The notes: generated by a model not told the origin, from the letters alone. Shown: positions 1 to 9,700, counted from the stretch's first letter. The stretch: 64,000 nucleotides of DNA from CAYPFY01 sp964410105 (GCA_964410105.1 CAYPFY010000001.1:62001-126000); one strand, 5' to 3'. Made by a program: numbers and translations.

Positions 1-209
1 TGCCGGAAACCGCCGGATACAGCCTTGAAAAGGGCAGTGCGCTCTGCGCATATCGTGAGGCTGAATGAGCTGTTTTCGATGTTCGTGCCGGTGATAATCT
101 TACCTGACGCGGTAAGGAGCGCGGCTCCCACACGGAATTGAGAGAAGGGTGAATGGGAATACCGCTTGGCTTTCTGTGCGGCTGCGACGAGTCTTTTCAA
201 TTTTTGCAA
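1..209 (-). CDS. cdd: Cytidine deaminase, 3' part outside window
   Basis: Hydrolytic deamination of cytidine and deoxycytidine to uridine forms (pyrimidine salvage, cytoplasm). The minus-strand translation contains YSHSPFSQFRVGAALL, then TGTNIENSSFSLTICAERTA. These are the substrate-binding NxE and the zinc-binding/catalytic C-A-E motif of the tetrameric Cdd type. The second zinc motif PCxxC would lie beyond the left edge. No ATG or GTG is available in frame; TTG at 209 or at 200 is the likely start, giving the usual short helix before the motif. It is the last visible gene of the long minus-strand cluster, 85 bp after the amidohydrolase. Family assignment is firm; the start is uncertain. Confidence 0.85.
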   Translation of the reverse strand, partial: MQKLKRLVAAAQKAKRYSHSPFSQFRVGAALLTASGKIITGTNIENSSFSLTICAERTALFKAVSGGFR

Positions 210-294
210 AATGTCGGCGGCAAAAAAATGAATATAGAAAACGCCTGCCTGAGAATCAAACCGGTTTTGGGGGAATTCGCTCCGGCCAGAATGT

Positions 295-1452
295 TCAGTA
301 TTCCACCTGCGTGACCCCCAGCGTCCTCCAGGAAAAGGCGGGATATGTATTCCGAACGACTTTTACCATCGAAATAAAATCTGCGGGAAGGAGTTTCTCG
401 CGTCCTTCGATGCTTACTCTCACGAGGTGCTCCGCCCTGTCGAATTCCGGGTCTGCCGCCACAATCTTTCCCCGTCTGAAAAGCGCGCTGAACCCTCCCG
501 GAGCCATGTTCAGGAGGGTTTCGAGCGGACTTCCATCTGCCCTGTAGACCAGTAAATCTGCCGGTGCTCCCGGCTTGACTGTTCCTCTCTCCATGTCAAG
601 CATCGCTGCCGGGATCGATGTTACCATGGCAAACAGTTTTTCCGGGCTCAACCGTTTGAGTTTTCGGGCTTTCCTCATTTCTGATAACAAGGTTCCACCC
701 GAGCTGATTGAGGAATCGGTTCCGAGAGCCACGCGGAGGTTGTCGATCGGGGAGATGCCGCCATAGAGGTAGGCACCTGAACCGGGACACCATATCAACC
801 CTCGACCATTGGTCTTAAGCAGGTTTATATCATCCTGTGTCAACCCGAATCCGTGAACCACAATGGTCCGGTCGGTGAGGCCGCCAAGATCGCGAAGTTG
901 CGTCATCTCGGTACTCGCCAGAGTGTCAGTCCCTTCGGCGAGGTGAATCATAACGGGTTTTTTTGATTTTTTCGAAAGCTTTTTCCTCAAATCCCGGTCA
1001 AGGGCGAGCGAATGGATCCATTGAAATTCTTTGAATACTTCTACGGGATAATTCGCATAAAAATGACGGAAATAGGCGTCATGATGGACAACGGTGGTGA
1101 CCCCTGAAAGGATATTCTTGTAGGCACCCCAGAGGAGGCGGGTCTTGAGGGGAACCGTTAAAACCTGGTCGATGACCTCGCGGCATCGGCTTCTGACATC
1201 ATGTGTCCATTCAACATAGTTAGTGTAAGGCGGTGAGCCCATTGCAGGAAAGAGATCGAACTGAAGGTGAGCATGAGCATTGATCAGGCCAGGAAGGACA
1301 ACGAAGCCTTCGAGATTCATAGACCGGACCCCCCTGGGGGAAGAGATTTTTGGGGCGACTGACTCTATCCGCCCTCCCGTTACGTCGAGATCTCGGGTTA
1401 CGAACGTCCCGTCTTCATGGATCAGGGCGTTCCTGAGGATGAACCGGCTCAA
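295..1452 (-). CDS. Amidohydrolase (ATZ/TRZ-like metal-dependent hydrolase)
   Basis: A 385-residue amidohydrolase-superfamily enzyme, probably a deaminase or chlorohydrolase-like hydrolase of an N-heterocycle. The full mononuclear metal site is visible: H60 and H62 in GLINAHAHLQ, H170 in MIHLAEGTD, H200 in VVHGFGL and D246 in GTDSS. Length is slightly below the 400-450 typical of SAH/methylthioadenosine deaminases. Its ATG overlaps the stop of the upstream methyltransferase by 4 bp, and cytidine deaminase follows, so it is the penultimate visible gene of the cluster. The substrate cannot be read from sequence. A role in modifying a nucleoside or nucleobase-like moiety is only suggested by the neighbouring deaminase. 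Confidence 0.75.
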   Translation of the reverse strand: MSRFILRNALIHEDGTFVTRDLDVTGGRIESVAPKISSPRGVRSMNLEGFVVLPGLINAHAHLQFDLFPAMGSPPYTNYVEWTHDVRSRCREVIDQVLTVPLKTRLLWGAYKNILSGVTTVVHHDAYFRHFYANYPVEVFKEFQWIHSLALDRDLRKKLSKKSKKPVMIHLAEGTDTLASTEMTQLRDLGGLTDRTIVVHGFGLTQDDINLLKTNGRGLIWCPGSGAYLYGGISPIDNLRVALGTDSSISSGGTLLSEMRKARKLKRLSPEKLFAMVTSIPAAMLDMERGTVKPGAPADLLVYRADGSPLETLLNMAPGGFSALFRRGKIVAADPEFDRAEHLVRVSIEGREKLLPADFISMVKVVRNTYPAFSWRTLGVTQVEY

Positions 1453-2141
1453 ATCTTCCGAAGGATAAATGTGAGGAGGAGAGGCGTGCCCATGCTCCGG
1501 CGGTATTCTTGCTTCTTTCCGAATGTCTCGAAGACGTGCTCCACGGCGGGTCCGATTGGGGGCTCGTCTGAAAACTCCACCATGAATCCGTTCCGGCTGA
1601 ACGCGCTGCGGTATTCTTCCGGAGAGTGCCGATAATGTTGGATTTCCAGTGACTTTCCCGCTATCCCCGGGAGGGCAAAAGTCCGCTTCCAGTCGGAACG
1701 CTGCGGGTGGAGATCGGCTATAAAAACTCTACCGCCCTGCCTGAGGGTCCTCGACATCTCCAGGATTCCCTGGTCAAGCTGCGGGAGATAGCCGAGGACA
1801 AGCACGCAGATCCCTAGGTCGAACACCGATGTCCTGAAAGGCAGTGACTCGAGGCGGGCATTGATGAGAAGATCGTGTCGTTTGGTCCGGCGCGACGCGG
1901 CCTGTTTCAGCATCTTTGGCGAAATATCGACTCCCATCGAGAATTCTGCGCCGGAGCAGACATCGGCGTACCTGCCGGTCCCGCAGCCGAAATCGGCCAC
2001 TGTTTTCCCCCGGAAATCGAGGGACGCGATGTGAGGGGCAAGGAGCTCCCTTTCCATCAGCAGGAGGGGGTTGTCCGTCTCGTAGGACGGCGCCCAGAGA
2101 TCATAAGCCGTGGCCGGGGGAAGGGAGTATTCCTGATTCAC
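1449..2141 (-). CDS. Class I SAM-dependent methyltransferase
   Basis: A 230-residue Rossmann-fold methyltransferase of the Methyltransf_11/25 type. Motif I is VADFGCGTGRYADV near residue 50, followed by the acidic motif II region GVDISPKML and the post-motif segment FDLGICVLVLGYLPQL. The C-terminus (KQEYRRSMGTPLLLTFI) resembles small-molecule rather than nucleic-acid methyltransferases. It overlaps both neighbours by 4 bp (ATGA junctions), so it is translationally coupled to a radical SAM gene upstream and the amidohydrolase downstream. The acceptor is unknown; ubiquinone/menaquinone-type methyltransferases share this fold, but nothing here points to quinones. Confidence 0.8.
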   Translation of the reverse strand: MNQEYSLPPATAYDLWAPSYETDNPLLLMERELLAPHIASLDFRGKTVADFGCGTGRYADVCSGAEFSMGVDISPKMLKQAASRRTKRHDLLINARLESLPFRTSVFDLGICVLVLGYLPQLDQGILEMSRTLRQGGRVFIADLHPQRSDWKRTFALPGIAGKSLEIQHYRHSPEEYRSAFSRNGFMVEFSDEPPIGPAVEHVFETFGKKQEYRRSMGTPLLLTFILRKI

Positions 2142-3562
2142 CAGCTTGTCCGGTTGAGTATTTTGTAGCGGACGAAGTTGATCACCTCTTTTTCGACCGG
2201 GATTCTGTAAAAATCATTCTTCATCCGGGCACCGGCAAGGTATCGCAGAGGCCTCCGCCAGCCTCCGCGCTCAGTTGCGAGCTTCGCATAAAACTTGAAA
2301 TTTTCGACGAACCTCCTCTCCCGGTCGTTCACCCAGTATCCCGCATACAGGATGAAATCGATATCGCTCCATTCCGAGAGGTTTGAGGGGACGCGGTACC
2401 CTTTCCGGACGATGTAGTCGAAGAGGTCGGTTCCGGGATAGGGCGTGAAAAAGAATATGTTGAACTCGAAGTCAGGATTGATCCGTTTGATCTCCTTGAT
2501 GGCCTCGAGGGTTTTGAGGGTGTTCGAGAAATTCTCCTCGGGAAATCCGACGATGAAGCCGAACGCGGCGCCGATTCCGTGGCGGGCCAGCTTTTCGGCG
2601 GAGATGATCGATTCCTCGGCGAGCGTGTCCTTTTTCATCAGATCGAGCATCTCCTGTGACCCCGATTCGGCCCCTATCATGACCTTGCGGAGATTCGAGG
2701 CGGAGATCTCGCTCAGGAAACCGTCATCAAGGGGCGCGATCTGATCAGCTCTCGACGTGGCGGCCCAGCTGAACGTCAGTCCTTTCGCGTTGATGCCCTC
2801 GCAGAACTCCAGCACCCGGCGCCGGTTTGCAAAAAAATTCTCATCCTGAAAGAGCACATCGCTGAGCCGGTAGCGGGAGACCAGATCGAAAACATCGGAG
2901 AGCATGCGCGGGCTTTTGAGTCCCGACCATCGCCGGCTGTAGACGTAGGGGTCGGCGCAAAACGCACAGCGGTATGGGCATCCCTGAGATGAATAGAAGT
3001 CTATCTGACGCCTCCCCTTGAGCCTGAAATACGTCTCTAGCGGGATGAGGCTGTAATCATACCGGGGGAATTCATTGATGTCGATGAATTTCCGTTCCGC
3101 ATTCTCTTGAAAGACCCCGTTCCGCAGGTAGGCGAGCCCGGCGATCTTCTCGTATCCGGTATTACTGTCAAAGCTTTCGAGGAGCTCCTTGAAGGTCGCC
3201 TCCCCCTGCCCGAAGACGCAGTAGTCCGCAAAACCCTCCCGCATGCATTGCTCGGGGAATATCGAGGGATGCCAGCCCCCCCAGACGACGGGAACTTTGG
3301 GGGAAAAACTCTTCGCCATTGCCGATACGGACACTGCGTCCCTGATGGGGGTCCCGGTGATCACCGAGACGCCAAGGCAGCAGGCGGAAGGGAGGAGCTC
3401 CTTCACCTTTGCGTGGGCCGCGGCGACGCTCTTCTCAATCCGGGCGTCGATGATAGCGACCTCATACGCCTCTCTGTCGATCACCGACGCCAGCGCAAGG
3501 TACTGCAGTGGCATCGTGTAATAGGGCGCCATCGGATTATAGAGTATGATCGTCTTTTTCAT
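2138..3562 (-). CDS. B12-binding-domain radical SAM protein (cluster copy 4)
   Basis: A 474-residue radical SAM enzyme with an N-terminal cobalamin-binding-like Rossmann domain (about 1-130, motif VVWGGWHPSIFP and GQGEATFKEL) and a central radical SAM domain with the 4Fe-4S cysteines C195, C199 and C202 (GCPYRCAFC). The class includes methyltransferases acting on unactivated carbons and ring-forming or rearranging enzymes (BchE, HpnP, HpnJ types). Its start overlaps the stop of the preceding radical SAM gene by 4 bp, and its stop overlaps the methyltransferase start. The C-terminal region (FKFYAKLATERGGWRRPLRYL) is typical of lipid- or hopanoid-associated members, but substrate assignment would be guesswork. 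Confidence 0.88.
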   Translation of the reverse strand: MKKTIILYNPMAPYYTMPLQYLALASVIDREAYEVAIIDARIEKSVAAAHAKVKELLPSACCLGVSVITGTPIRDAVSVSAMAKSFSPKVPVVWGGWHPSIFPEQCMREGFADYCVFGQGEATFKELLESFDSNTGYEKIAGLAYLRNGVFQENAERKFIDINEFPRYDYSLIPLETYFRLKGRRQIDFYSSQGCPYRCAFCADPYVYSRRWSGLKSPRMLSDVFDLVSRYRLSDVLFQDENFFANRRRVLEFCEGINAKGLTFSWAATSRADQIAPLDDGFLSEISASNLRKVMIGAESGSQEMLDLMKKDTLAEESIISAEKLARHGIGAAFGFIVGFPEENFSNTLKTLEAIKEIKRINPDFEFNIFFFTPYPGTDLFDYIVRKGYRVPSNLSEWSDIDFILYAGYWVNDRERRFVENFKFYAKLATERGGWRRPLRYLAGARMKNDFYRIPVEKEVINFVRYKILNRTSW

Positions 3563-5043
3563 GCGGGGTATTGCTCCGCCCCTTCGATCTGGGGCTGGCG
3601 GTACTTGAATATTTTATAGAGAACAAGACGGATCTCGTACGGGCTGAAATACATTTGGAGCCTGTATCGCCACCCGCCCAGGAATTTCAGTATCCTGCGC
3701 CTCCACGGGGTAATTTTAACATCGGCCACGCTCGGAGCGTACGCGCTCAGGACGATCTCAAAGTTCCGGATCTTACGGCGGTGCCTCGGCTTCAGCCATG
3801 GTGTAAAGGAGGATTTGCGCGCTCCGTTGTCTTCCCATCGCGGATCGGCCCAGTCTTCAAGTTTTTGCGGAAATTCGAACCCGAATCTCCTGGCCTCTTC
3901 GTAAATCTTCGCTCCGGGCAGCAACACCGGGGAGTAGGTGTGAAAGACGATTTCGCTCTCCGGATTGATCTGCTTGATCGACCTGATGAAGCCAATATCC
4001 TCGTCGATTTTTTGGCCGATGTTGTCCCCCGGATTCCCGAGGATGAAGGAGAGTTCCGGGATGATGGAATAGTCCTTCATGCGGCGGGCGAAACTCCGGA
4101 TCGAGTCTCCGGACTGGGTTCCCCCCTTGTTCATCAGGTTCAAAACCTCGTCGGAACCGGTCTCGGCTCCCGAGAAAATCATGCGGCACCCCGCCTCGTG
4201 CATCGCGCCGAGAGTCGCATCCGAGTATTTCAAGAGCGTATCGATTCTTCCTTCCGCCCACCAGGACATTTTCATCGATTTCAGACGATCGCAGATCTCC
4301 GCCGTGCGCTTCTCAGAGACAAAAAAATTGTCGTCGAAGAATTCAATCGAATCGACCCCATAATCATTCCTGAGCCGGAGCAGTTCGCCGATAAGCCGTT
4401 CGGGGCTCTGGGCGAGCCATTTCCCGCCGAACATTGGGACGACGCTGCAAAAGCCGCAGAAGAAGGGACAGCCGAGGCTCGACACGTATCCGGTCGTCCG
4501 CTCACCGAGGTAGGTTCGCTGCAGATAGCGCTTCATCGGCACGCTCCGGTAGGGGAGGGGCGGCAGTGCGTCGGGATGCACCCATTCCCGCGCTTCGTTC
4601 TTCACAGGACCGTGGCGAGATTTCCATGAAATGCCTTTGACCTTTCGCGGCGCTCCTCCGCCTTCTAAGACCCCGATGAGTTCGGGCAGGGCGCATTCCC
4701 CCTGGGACCAGACGACGAAATCGACCAGCGGGGATTCGATCACTGTCTCCAGGTACACGGATGGGAAACTCCCGCCCCAGATGATTTTTATTTCCGGAAA
4801 CTTCTTGCGCAGGAATCGTGATATTTTTATTGCATTCGTGAGCTGAGGTCCGGGCATCACCGTCAATCCCGCATAGCGTATGCCGTGCAGCTCGACGAGC
4901 GCCGGGAGCGTGCGGAAATCGTCCAGATTCTCATCAAAGATTCTATAGGGAATTCTTCCCTCCAGACCCGAAGCCACCGAAAGGAGAGAGAGAGGCGCAC
5001 GATGGTTGTTCCGTGCGCTCCGTGGATTGATGAGCAGGATCAT
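3559..5043 (-). CDS. B12-binding-domain radical SAM protein (cluster copy 3)
   Basis: A 494-residue paralogue of the next gene in the same architecture: N-terminal B12-binding-like domain (IIWGGSFPSVYLETV, then WSQGECALPEL) and radical SAM core with C192, C196 and C199 (LGCPFFCGFC). The SAM-binding region SGAETGSDEVLNLMNKG is intact. It ends in a basic, aromatic-rich tail. It starts 30 bp after the polytopic membrane protein gene and is coupled to the following radical SAM gene by an ATGA overlap. Chemistry could be C-methylation or another radical rearrangement; no substrate motif is visible. Confidence 0.88.
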   Translation of the reverse strand: MILLINPRSARNNHRAPLSLLSVASGLEGRIPYRIFDENLDDFRTLPALVELHGIRYAGLTVMPGPQLTNAIKISRFLRKKFPEIKIIWGGSFPSVYLETVIESPLVDFVVWSQGECALPELIGVLEGGGAPRKVKGISWKSRHGPVKNEAREWVHPDALPPLPYRSVPMKRYLQRTYLGERTTGYVSSLGCPFFCGFCSVVPMFGGKWLAQSPERLIGELLRLRNDYGVDSIEFFDDNFFVSEKRTAEICDRLKSMKMSWWAEGRIDTLLKYSDATLGAMHEAGCRMIFSGAETGSDEVLNLMNKGGTQSGDSIRSFARRMKDYSIIPELSFILGNPGDNIGQKIDEDIGFIRSIKQINPESEIVFHTYSPVLLPGAKIYEEARRFGFEFPQKLEDWADPRWEDNGARKSSFTPWLKPRHRRKIRNFEIVLSAYAPSVADVKITPWRRRILKFLGGWRYRLQMYFSPYEIRLVLYKIFKYRQPQIEGAEQYPA

Positions 5044-5073
5044 GATTGAAAGTACTGAAATTTCACCTGCTGA

Positions 5074-6165
5074 TCAAAACCCAAACTCCCTTTCCGGAGC
5101 TTTTTCCCAAAACGTTCTGAAAAATACCATCCCGATCAGTGTATAGGGGGCGATATAGAAGCGATTCGCCGCGGCAGGGAAGAGCAGGAAGTGCAGAATA
5201 ACGGTGCTCAGAGCGATGCTCCCCAGCCGTAGCCCGGCCGATCTTCCCCAACCGGCCGCGGTCCCGCCCAGCAACCCCAGGATCAGGAATAGCAGAAGCG
5301 AACTCTCGTTGACAAGAGCTCCCCACAGGCCCCTGCCCAAGGCGTAACAATAGTTTTTCAGAAAAATCGCCGGACTCGCAACGGCGTCGATCCCAGGAAG
5401 CGGCAGAACGGTTTTCAAGCTAAGTGTACCGAAAAAATAGGTTATGGCGAGGTAGACAGCCGTTCCCGTTCCGAGCAGGAAGAAGTATTCCGCGCGTGAA
5501 ATCGAGAAACCCCGCGTGATGAAGCAGGCATATGTTGACCAGATGGCAAGCAGAAGGAGGTTATCCGGCCGGGTGAGAAGCGAAACAAGGAGAAGTGCCC
5601 GCGATGCTTTGGAGAACCCTTTCACGAGAAGGTAGAAGGCCGCAAGGACGATCGCCGCAGAGAGTGCGTCCGGAGTCGACAATCGGGCACCCTCGAAAAC
5701 CCCGGCCGCGACCAGTGTGAGGCACCCCGCGACACTTCCGGCAGGTCCCTGCCGGGCAACCCACGCGCCCACAAGGAGGATGATGACCGCAGCGGAGACG
5801 ATCGATATGGCGCGCGTTGCTTCGACTGCGGAAATCCCCAGTTTGCCGAGACCGTAGATGACGGCAACATAGAGAGGCCGGATCCTGTAGAGGGGTATCT
5901 GACCGATGAAGAACATCGGGTTCGAGGCTGTCTCTCTCCGGTAGGGGTTTTCTGCCGATACCAGCAAGCGATAGTTCGAGTCCGGAATCTCTTTCCTGAC
6001 CGTCTCGTAAGATTTTGCATGGAGAGCCGCGGGATCGTGCTCTTCGACCGAGTAAGAGGCCGCGGTGTACGCGAGAAGATCCCAGTTATAGTACGGATTC
6101 TTCCAGGCGTACATGAGCATTGCGAGGGTGAAAAGAAAATAAGCGGCTGTCGAAATCCTTTGCAT
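5074..6165 (-). CDS. Polytopic membrane protein, GT-C glycosyltransferase-like
   Basis: A 363-residue integral membrane protein with about nine hydrophobic segments spread through its length. The first periplasmic loop has an acidic motif (NPYYNWDLLAYTA) directly after the first membrane helix, the position of the catalytic Asp in GT-C enzymes that use polyprenyl-phosphate sugars (PMT/ArnT type). The protein is shorter than most GT-C enzymes (450-600), so it may be a minimal or divergent member. It lies between a metallophosphoesterase and two radical SAM genes in a cluster that also has two GT4 enzymes, which supports a glycan or glycolipid role. I could not identify it beyond this. Confidence 0.45.
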   Translation of the reverse strand: MQRISTAAYFLFTLAMLMYAWKNPYYNWDLLAYTAASYSVEEHDPAALHAKSYETVRKEIPDSNYRLLVSAENPYRRETASNPMFFIGQIPLYRIRPLYVAVIYGLGKLGISAVEATRAISIVSAAVIILLVGAWVARQGPAGSVAGCLTLVAAGVFEGARLSTPDALSAAIVLAAFYLLVKGFSKASRALLLVSLLTRPDNLLLLAIWSTYACFITRGFSISRAEYFFLLGTGTAVYLAITYFFGTLSLKTVLPLPGIDAVASPAIFLKNYCYALGRGLWGALVNESSLLLFLILGLLGGTAAGWGRSAGLRLGSIALSTVILHFLLFPAAANRFYIAPYTLIGMVFFRTFWEKAPEREFGF

Positions 6166-6255
6166 GGAAAGCGATTTTCTTCTCAGGAAGGCCCCGCCCG
6201 ATCCGCCTCATGAAACGATGAATGCGATCCCGGGCGGGTGCGCTCCCGATTGAGC

Positions 6256-7476
6256 CTATCCCCGTACCAGCGTAATCTTTGTTATCTCGGGAGGACAGTT
6301 GATCCGGATCGGCACGCCCACCGTTCCGATCCCTCTTGAAACGTACATGAGAGAGGACCCGATCGAGTATTTTCCCGCCACGTACGGGGAGGCGACGCGG
6401 GCGGGAGCAATGATTCCCCCTCCGATGCGGGCGAACACGATCTGCCCTCCGTGCGTGTGACCGGAGAGCGTAAGATCGATATGCCTGCTGGCCGCCTCCT
6501 CGAAAAAGTAGGGTCGGTGGCAGAGAAGCAGGTTCGGACCCTTGGCAGTTTTTCCGACGACACCGTCGAAGAGGCGGGCCGCCCGGTCCGAATTGCCGAC
6601 GTCGTTCACCCCCAGGATATTCAAGAAATCCTCGCCCCGTTTAAGCGTAGCCGCGTCATTCCGCAAGAGCCTGATGCCGCACGCATTGACCTCCCTGGCA
6701 ACCGATTCCACGTCCCGCGTGTAGTAGTCGTGATTCCCCAGCACTCCGAACACGCCATCCGGCGCCGCCAGCACCCCGAAGGCCCTGGCAAACGGATAAA
6801 CCTCGTCGACCATGCTGTTGACAAAATCCCCGGTCACTGCGATGACATCGGCATGGAGACGGTTGACTTCGTCGGCGTATTCGCGCATCCTCTCCTCCGG
6901 CATGAACACGCTCGAATGGATGTCGCTGATGAGGGCAATGGTGAAGCCGTCAAATTTTTCGCCCAGATTCTTTACCGGCAGCGTGATGGATGAAATCTCC
7001 CCCTGATCCCGATGCCACGTGCCGTAAGCCGAGCCGCTGAAGGCGGCGCCCGCGATCGCAATCGCGCCCCGGCGAAGGAAAAGGCGGCGGCGGGCGTCGT
7101 AGGCGCGGATGCGCTCGCGGGACGATTCGACCCACCGGCTGCCCCGACCCATCCGGCCGACGATCCATCCCGCCGTGACGAATGGCAGTGTGACGACTTT
7201 TCCCGCCATCAGCAGGAGAAACAGGAGTGCGAAAGAAAAGTGCCAGATATAAAGGGGTATGATCCAGACGCCGATCGCCCATCGGGGGAGCGATTGCAAG
7301 GGGATGAGGAGGAGAACTCCGAGGGAAAGGTTGAATACCCCGAATGCGATGGCTCCGAGGAGCCGGATTGAGTTACGGTGGGTTGTCCGGGTGATGGCGC
7401 GGTAGAAGTAAAGCTGCATGCCGACGAGGAGAAGCATAACGGAGATCTGGAAGAGGAGAAATCGGGTCGACATCAC
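6256..7476 (-). CDS. Membrane-anchored metallophosphoesterase
   Basis: A 406-residue calcineurin-like phosphoesterase of the YaeI/YkuE kind. The N-terminal 110 residues hold about four hydrophobic helices, followed by a short basic linker and another hydrophobic stretch (GAIAIAGAAFSGSAYG). The dimetal site is complete: LISDIHSSVF, AVTGDFVNS, GVLGNHDYY, LLCHRPY and SGHTHGGQ. Family members cleave phosphodiester or pyrophosphate bonds in lipids, for example UDP-diacylglucosamine. It is coupled to the upstream glycosyltransferase by a 4-bp overlap, and a 90-bp gap follows before the GT-C-like gene. A lipid-linked substrate is inferred from the context. Confidence 0.8.
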   Translation of the reverse strand: MMSTRFLLFQISVMLLLVGMQLYFYRAITRTTHRNSIRLLGAIAFGVFNLSLGVLLLIPLQSLPRWAIGVWIIPLYIWHFSFALLFLLLMAGKVVTLPFVTAGWIVGRMGRGSRWVESSRERIRAYDARRRLFLRRGAIAIAGAAFSGSAYGTWHRDQGEISSITLPVKNLGEKFDGFTIALISDIHSSVFMPEERMREYADEVNRLHADVIAVTGDFVNSMVDEVYPFARAFGVLAAPDGVFGVLGNHDYYTRDVESVAREVNACGIRLLRNDAATLKRGEDFLNILGVNDVGNSDRAARLFDGVVGKTAKGPNLLLCHRPYFFEEAASRHIDLTLSGHTHGGQIVFARIGGGIIAPARVASPYVAGKYSIGSSLMYVSRGIGTVGVPIRINCPPEITKITLVRG

Positions 7477-8609
7477 GCGTTAGCGGTCGTGGAGAGCCCG
7501 AGAACCCTATTGTAGAGCATTCGGAACTGATGAGCGGTCCAGTCTGCGTCGTGCGCGCAGACCCACCCGTACGCATTACGGCGGAGGCGTGCGGCTTCCT
7601 CCGGCTGAGCCAGGATTTTCAATATTTTCCCGGCCAGCGCCGTGTACTCTCCGGGAGAGACCGAAACGGACGCGTCGGGCCCGAGATCCGAGATGAGGCC
7701 GACTTCAGTGCCGCAAATGAGCACCCGGCTTGCCGCCGCTTCTGCGACCGCCACTCCCTCTGCTTCGTAGAGAGATGTGTGCAGGAGGGCGTCAGCCCAC
7801 GAATAATGCTGCGGCAGCTCGGAGTGAGGAACATAGCCGAGGAACTCCAGCTCATTCCCGAGCCCCAGACTCCGGGCAAGTATTTTCAGCTCCTCGTCGA
7901 GCGGACCTCCGCCGATCATACGCAACCGCGCGGGAGTCTTCCGCCTCACGAGGTCAAATGCCTTCAGCAGAGTCCCCTGATCTTTTACCCTGTTGGAGAA
8001 TCCGACATGGAGGAATTTTACAGCCGAAGCCTCTCGATTGCGGCCATTCGCAAAAAAATCCCTTTCGGCCCCATGCGGGATTACCGCGGAATCCCTTGAT
8101 ACCCCGAATCGCCGGAGCTCCCTCTGCTGGAAGTTCGTGAGGGTTGTGAGCGCCGTGGCCTTCCGGCATGCCCAGAGCGTCAGAGATTTCAAAGGCTGCT
8201 TGCGCATGTCCCCGTAGTCACAGTGAGGCAAATCGGCTGCCTCCCCTCCCTGGAGGCTCACAATAGCCGGAATGCCGCACAGTTTCCCGAGGACGACCGC
8301 GGTCCAGCCGCAGGGAAATGCCCAGAAGGCGTGAATGAGATCGAATTTTTTCTGACGATGATCCTCAAAGAATGACCGCATGTATTGCACAATCTTTTTC
8401 GGGGCCCTGTCTCCAAACTCCGCCCGGATGTAGCGTACCCGCGCTTCGCCGCAGTGAAAGGGCTCACTGTCAAGGTCGGGCTTGACGAAGGAATAGACGG
8501 ACACCTCAGCCTGCAGCGAAAGGCGACGGACGAGGCTGACAACTGCGGGGAGGTGCATTCCGGTCGGTCTCCCTATCCCTCCCGGAAGCAGCATGGCCAC
8601 GCGAGTCAC
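7473..8609 (-). CDS. GT4-family glycosyltransferase
   Basis: A 378-residue GT-B fold glycosyltransferase of family GT4. The N-terminal glycine-rich loop is LLPGGIGRPTGMHLPAVV, and the nucleotide-sugar site in the C-terminal half contains LHTSLYEAEGVAVAEAAASR with the E-x7-E pair characteristic of retaining GT4 enzymes. No membrane helix is present, so it acts from the cytoplasm or as a peripheral membrane protein. It overlaps both neighbours by 4 bp. The sugar donor and acceptor are not predictable. Confidence 0.85.
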   Translation of the reverse strand: MTRVAMLLPGGIGRPTGMHLPAVVSLVRRLSLQAEVSVYSFVKPDLDSEPFHCGEARVRYIRAEFGDRAPKKIVQYMRSFFEDHRQKKFDLIHAFWAFPCGWTAVVLGKLCGIPAIVSLQGGEAADLPHCDYGDMRKQPLKSLTLWACRKATALTTLTNFQQRELRRFGVSRDSAVIPHGAERDFFANGRNREASAVKFLHVGFSNRVKDQGTLLKAFDLVRRKTPARLRMIGGGPLDEELKILARSLGLGNELEFLGYVPHSELPQHYSWADALLHTSLYEAEGVAVAEAAASRVLICGTEVGLISDLGPDASVSVSPGEYTALAGKILKILAQPEEAARLRRNAYGWVCAHDADWTAHQFRMLYNRVLGLSTTANA

Positions 8610-9700
8610 ATCCGCCTCCCGCCCTGGGCCTGGCGGTAAACTTCGGATGCCGCAGAGGCCACCGCCTCGAAGCTCAGGTTTTTATCGAAGTGAGCCCTTA
8701 TCGCCGAGCGGGAGACCGGGATTTTCAGAGCCCTGGCTATGGCTTCGCAGCATGAAACAGCGTTTTTCGCAGCCCAGCGCGGTCCGCAATCCTGCACGAT
8801 CCGTCTGAAGGGCGGGATATCGGTGACAACCGGCATGGCTCCGCATGCGATCGATTCTATAAGAGCGTACCCGCTTCCCTCGTGCGAGCTTCCCAGGACA
8901 AAATAATCGGCGGCGCTGTACCACATGCGAAGGCGTTCACGGCTGAGAGATCCCAGAAAATGGATTCTGTCGCTGAGCTCATGAGAGCGGGCGAATCCGC
9001 GCAGGACATCGAGGTTTTCTCCAGAACTGTAGGCCATGTAAAGGTGCGAATCGGGCACCGATCTCAGAGCGAGGGCAAAACCCTCGAGAACAGTGAGCGG
9101 GTCTTTATTCTCATTGAGATGGCCGACCCAGAGAAAAACCTTTCTGCTGCCGAGATCCAGGGTCTTCCTGCATTCCGGATAAGGGAGGGGCTCCATGCGT
9201 GTGGAATTTTCCAGAACTTCGTGCACCGGACGCTCGCCGATGAGGCTCATCCAGGGCTCTGCCTGCTCCCGGCTTGTGAACATGAACGCATCCACGTGGG
9301 AAAAGCCGCGGCGGTAGAGCCACCGCGATTTTCGCGGAAAACCGCCGCCGTGGTGCTGCCACAGAATTGCTGCGCCAGGGGGGAGGAGACGGCGGAGATG
9401 TCCGAAAAAAATCGGAATTCCCCCCGCATGCACATAACTGGGGGAAATGCCGGCCGCGAATTTCAGCGCACGGCTCCCCGCGTGCCAAACGAGGGGAGAG
9501 AAGCCGTCCCGCAGGAAATGGTATTCGACTCCGCGCCGGATGAAATGCGCATCCTGCCGGAAGCGCTGCACGGCGCTGACGCGGGCGAACGGGGTCATCG
9601 CCTCGCACCAGTCGCTGAGGCTCGGATATCTTTCAAGCAAATCTTCCGGGTCGGTCGCGTCGGCCTCGTACCGGGAATTGAGATAGACGAGATGCGGCAC
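8606..9700 (-). CDS. GT4-family glycosyltransferase
   Basis: A 364-residue second GT4 enzyme. The C-terminal donor-binding motif is SSHEGSGYALIESIACGAMP, and the preceding segment VFLWVGHLNENKDPLTVLEG is the usual start of the second Rossmann domain. Its ATG shares one base with the TGA of the upstream methyltransferase gene (TGATG junction), and its stop overlaps the next glycosyltransferase. Two adjacent GT4 genes suggest sequential addition of two sugars. Sequence similarity between the pair outside the conserved motifs is low, so they are not a recent duplication. Confidence 0.85.
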   Translation of the reverse strand: MPHLVYLNSRYEADATDPEDLLERYPSLSDWCEAMTPFARVSAVQRFRQDAHFIRRGVEYHFLRDGFSPLVWHAGSRALKFAAGISPSYVHAGGIPIFFGHLRRLLPPGAAILWQHHGGGFPRKSRWLYRRGFSHVDAFMFTSREQAEPWMSLIGERPVHEVLENSTRMEPLPYPECRKTLDLGSRKVFLWVGHLNENKDPLTVLEGFALALRSVPDSHLYMAYSSGENLDVLRGFARSHELSDRIHFLGSLSRERLRMWYSAADYFVLGSSHEGSGYALIESIACGAMPVVTDIPPFRRIVQDCGPRWAAKNAVSCCEAIARALKIPVSRSAIRAHFDKNLSFEAVASAASEVYRQAQGGRRM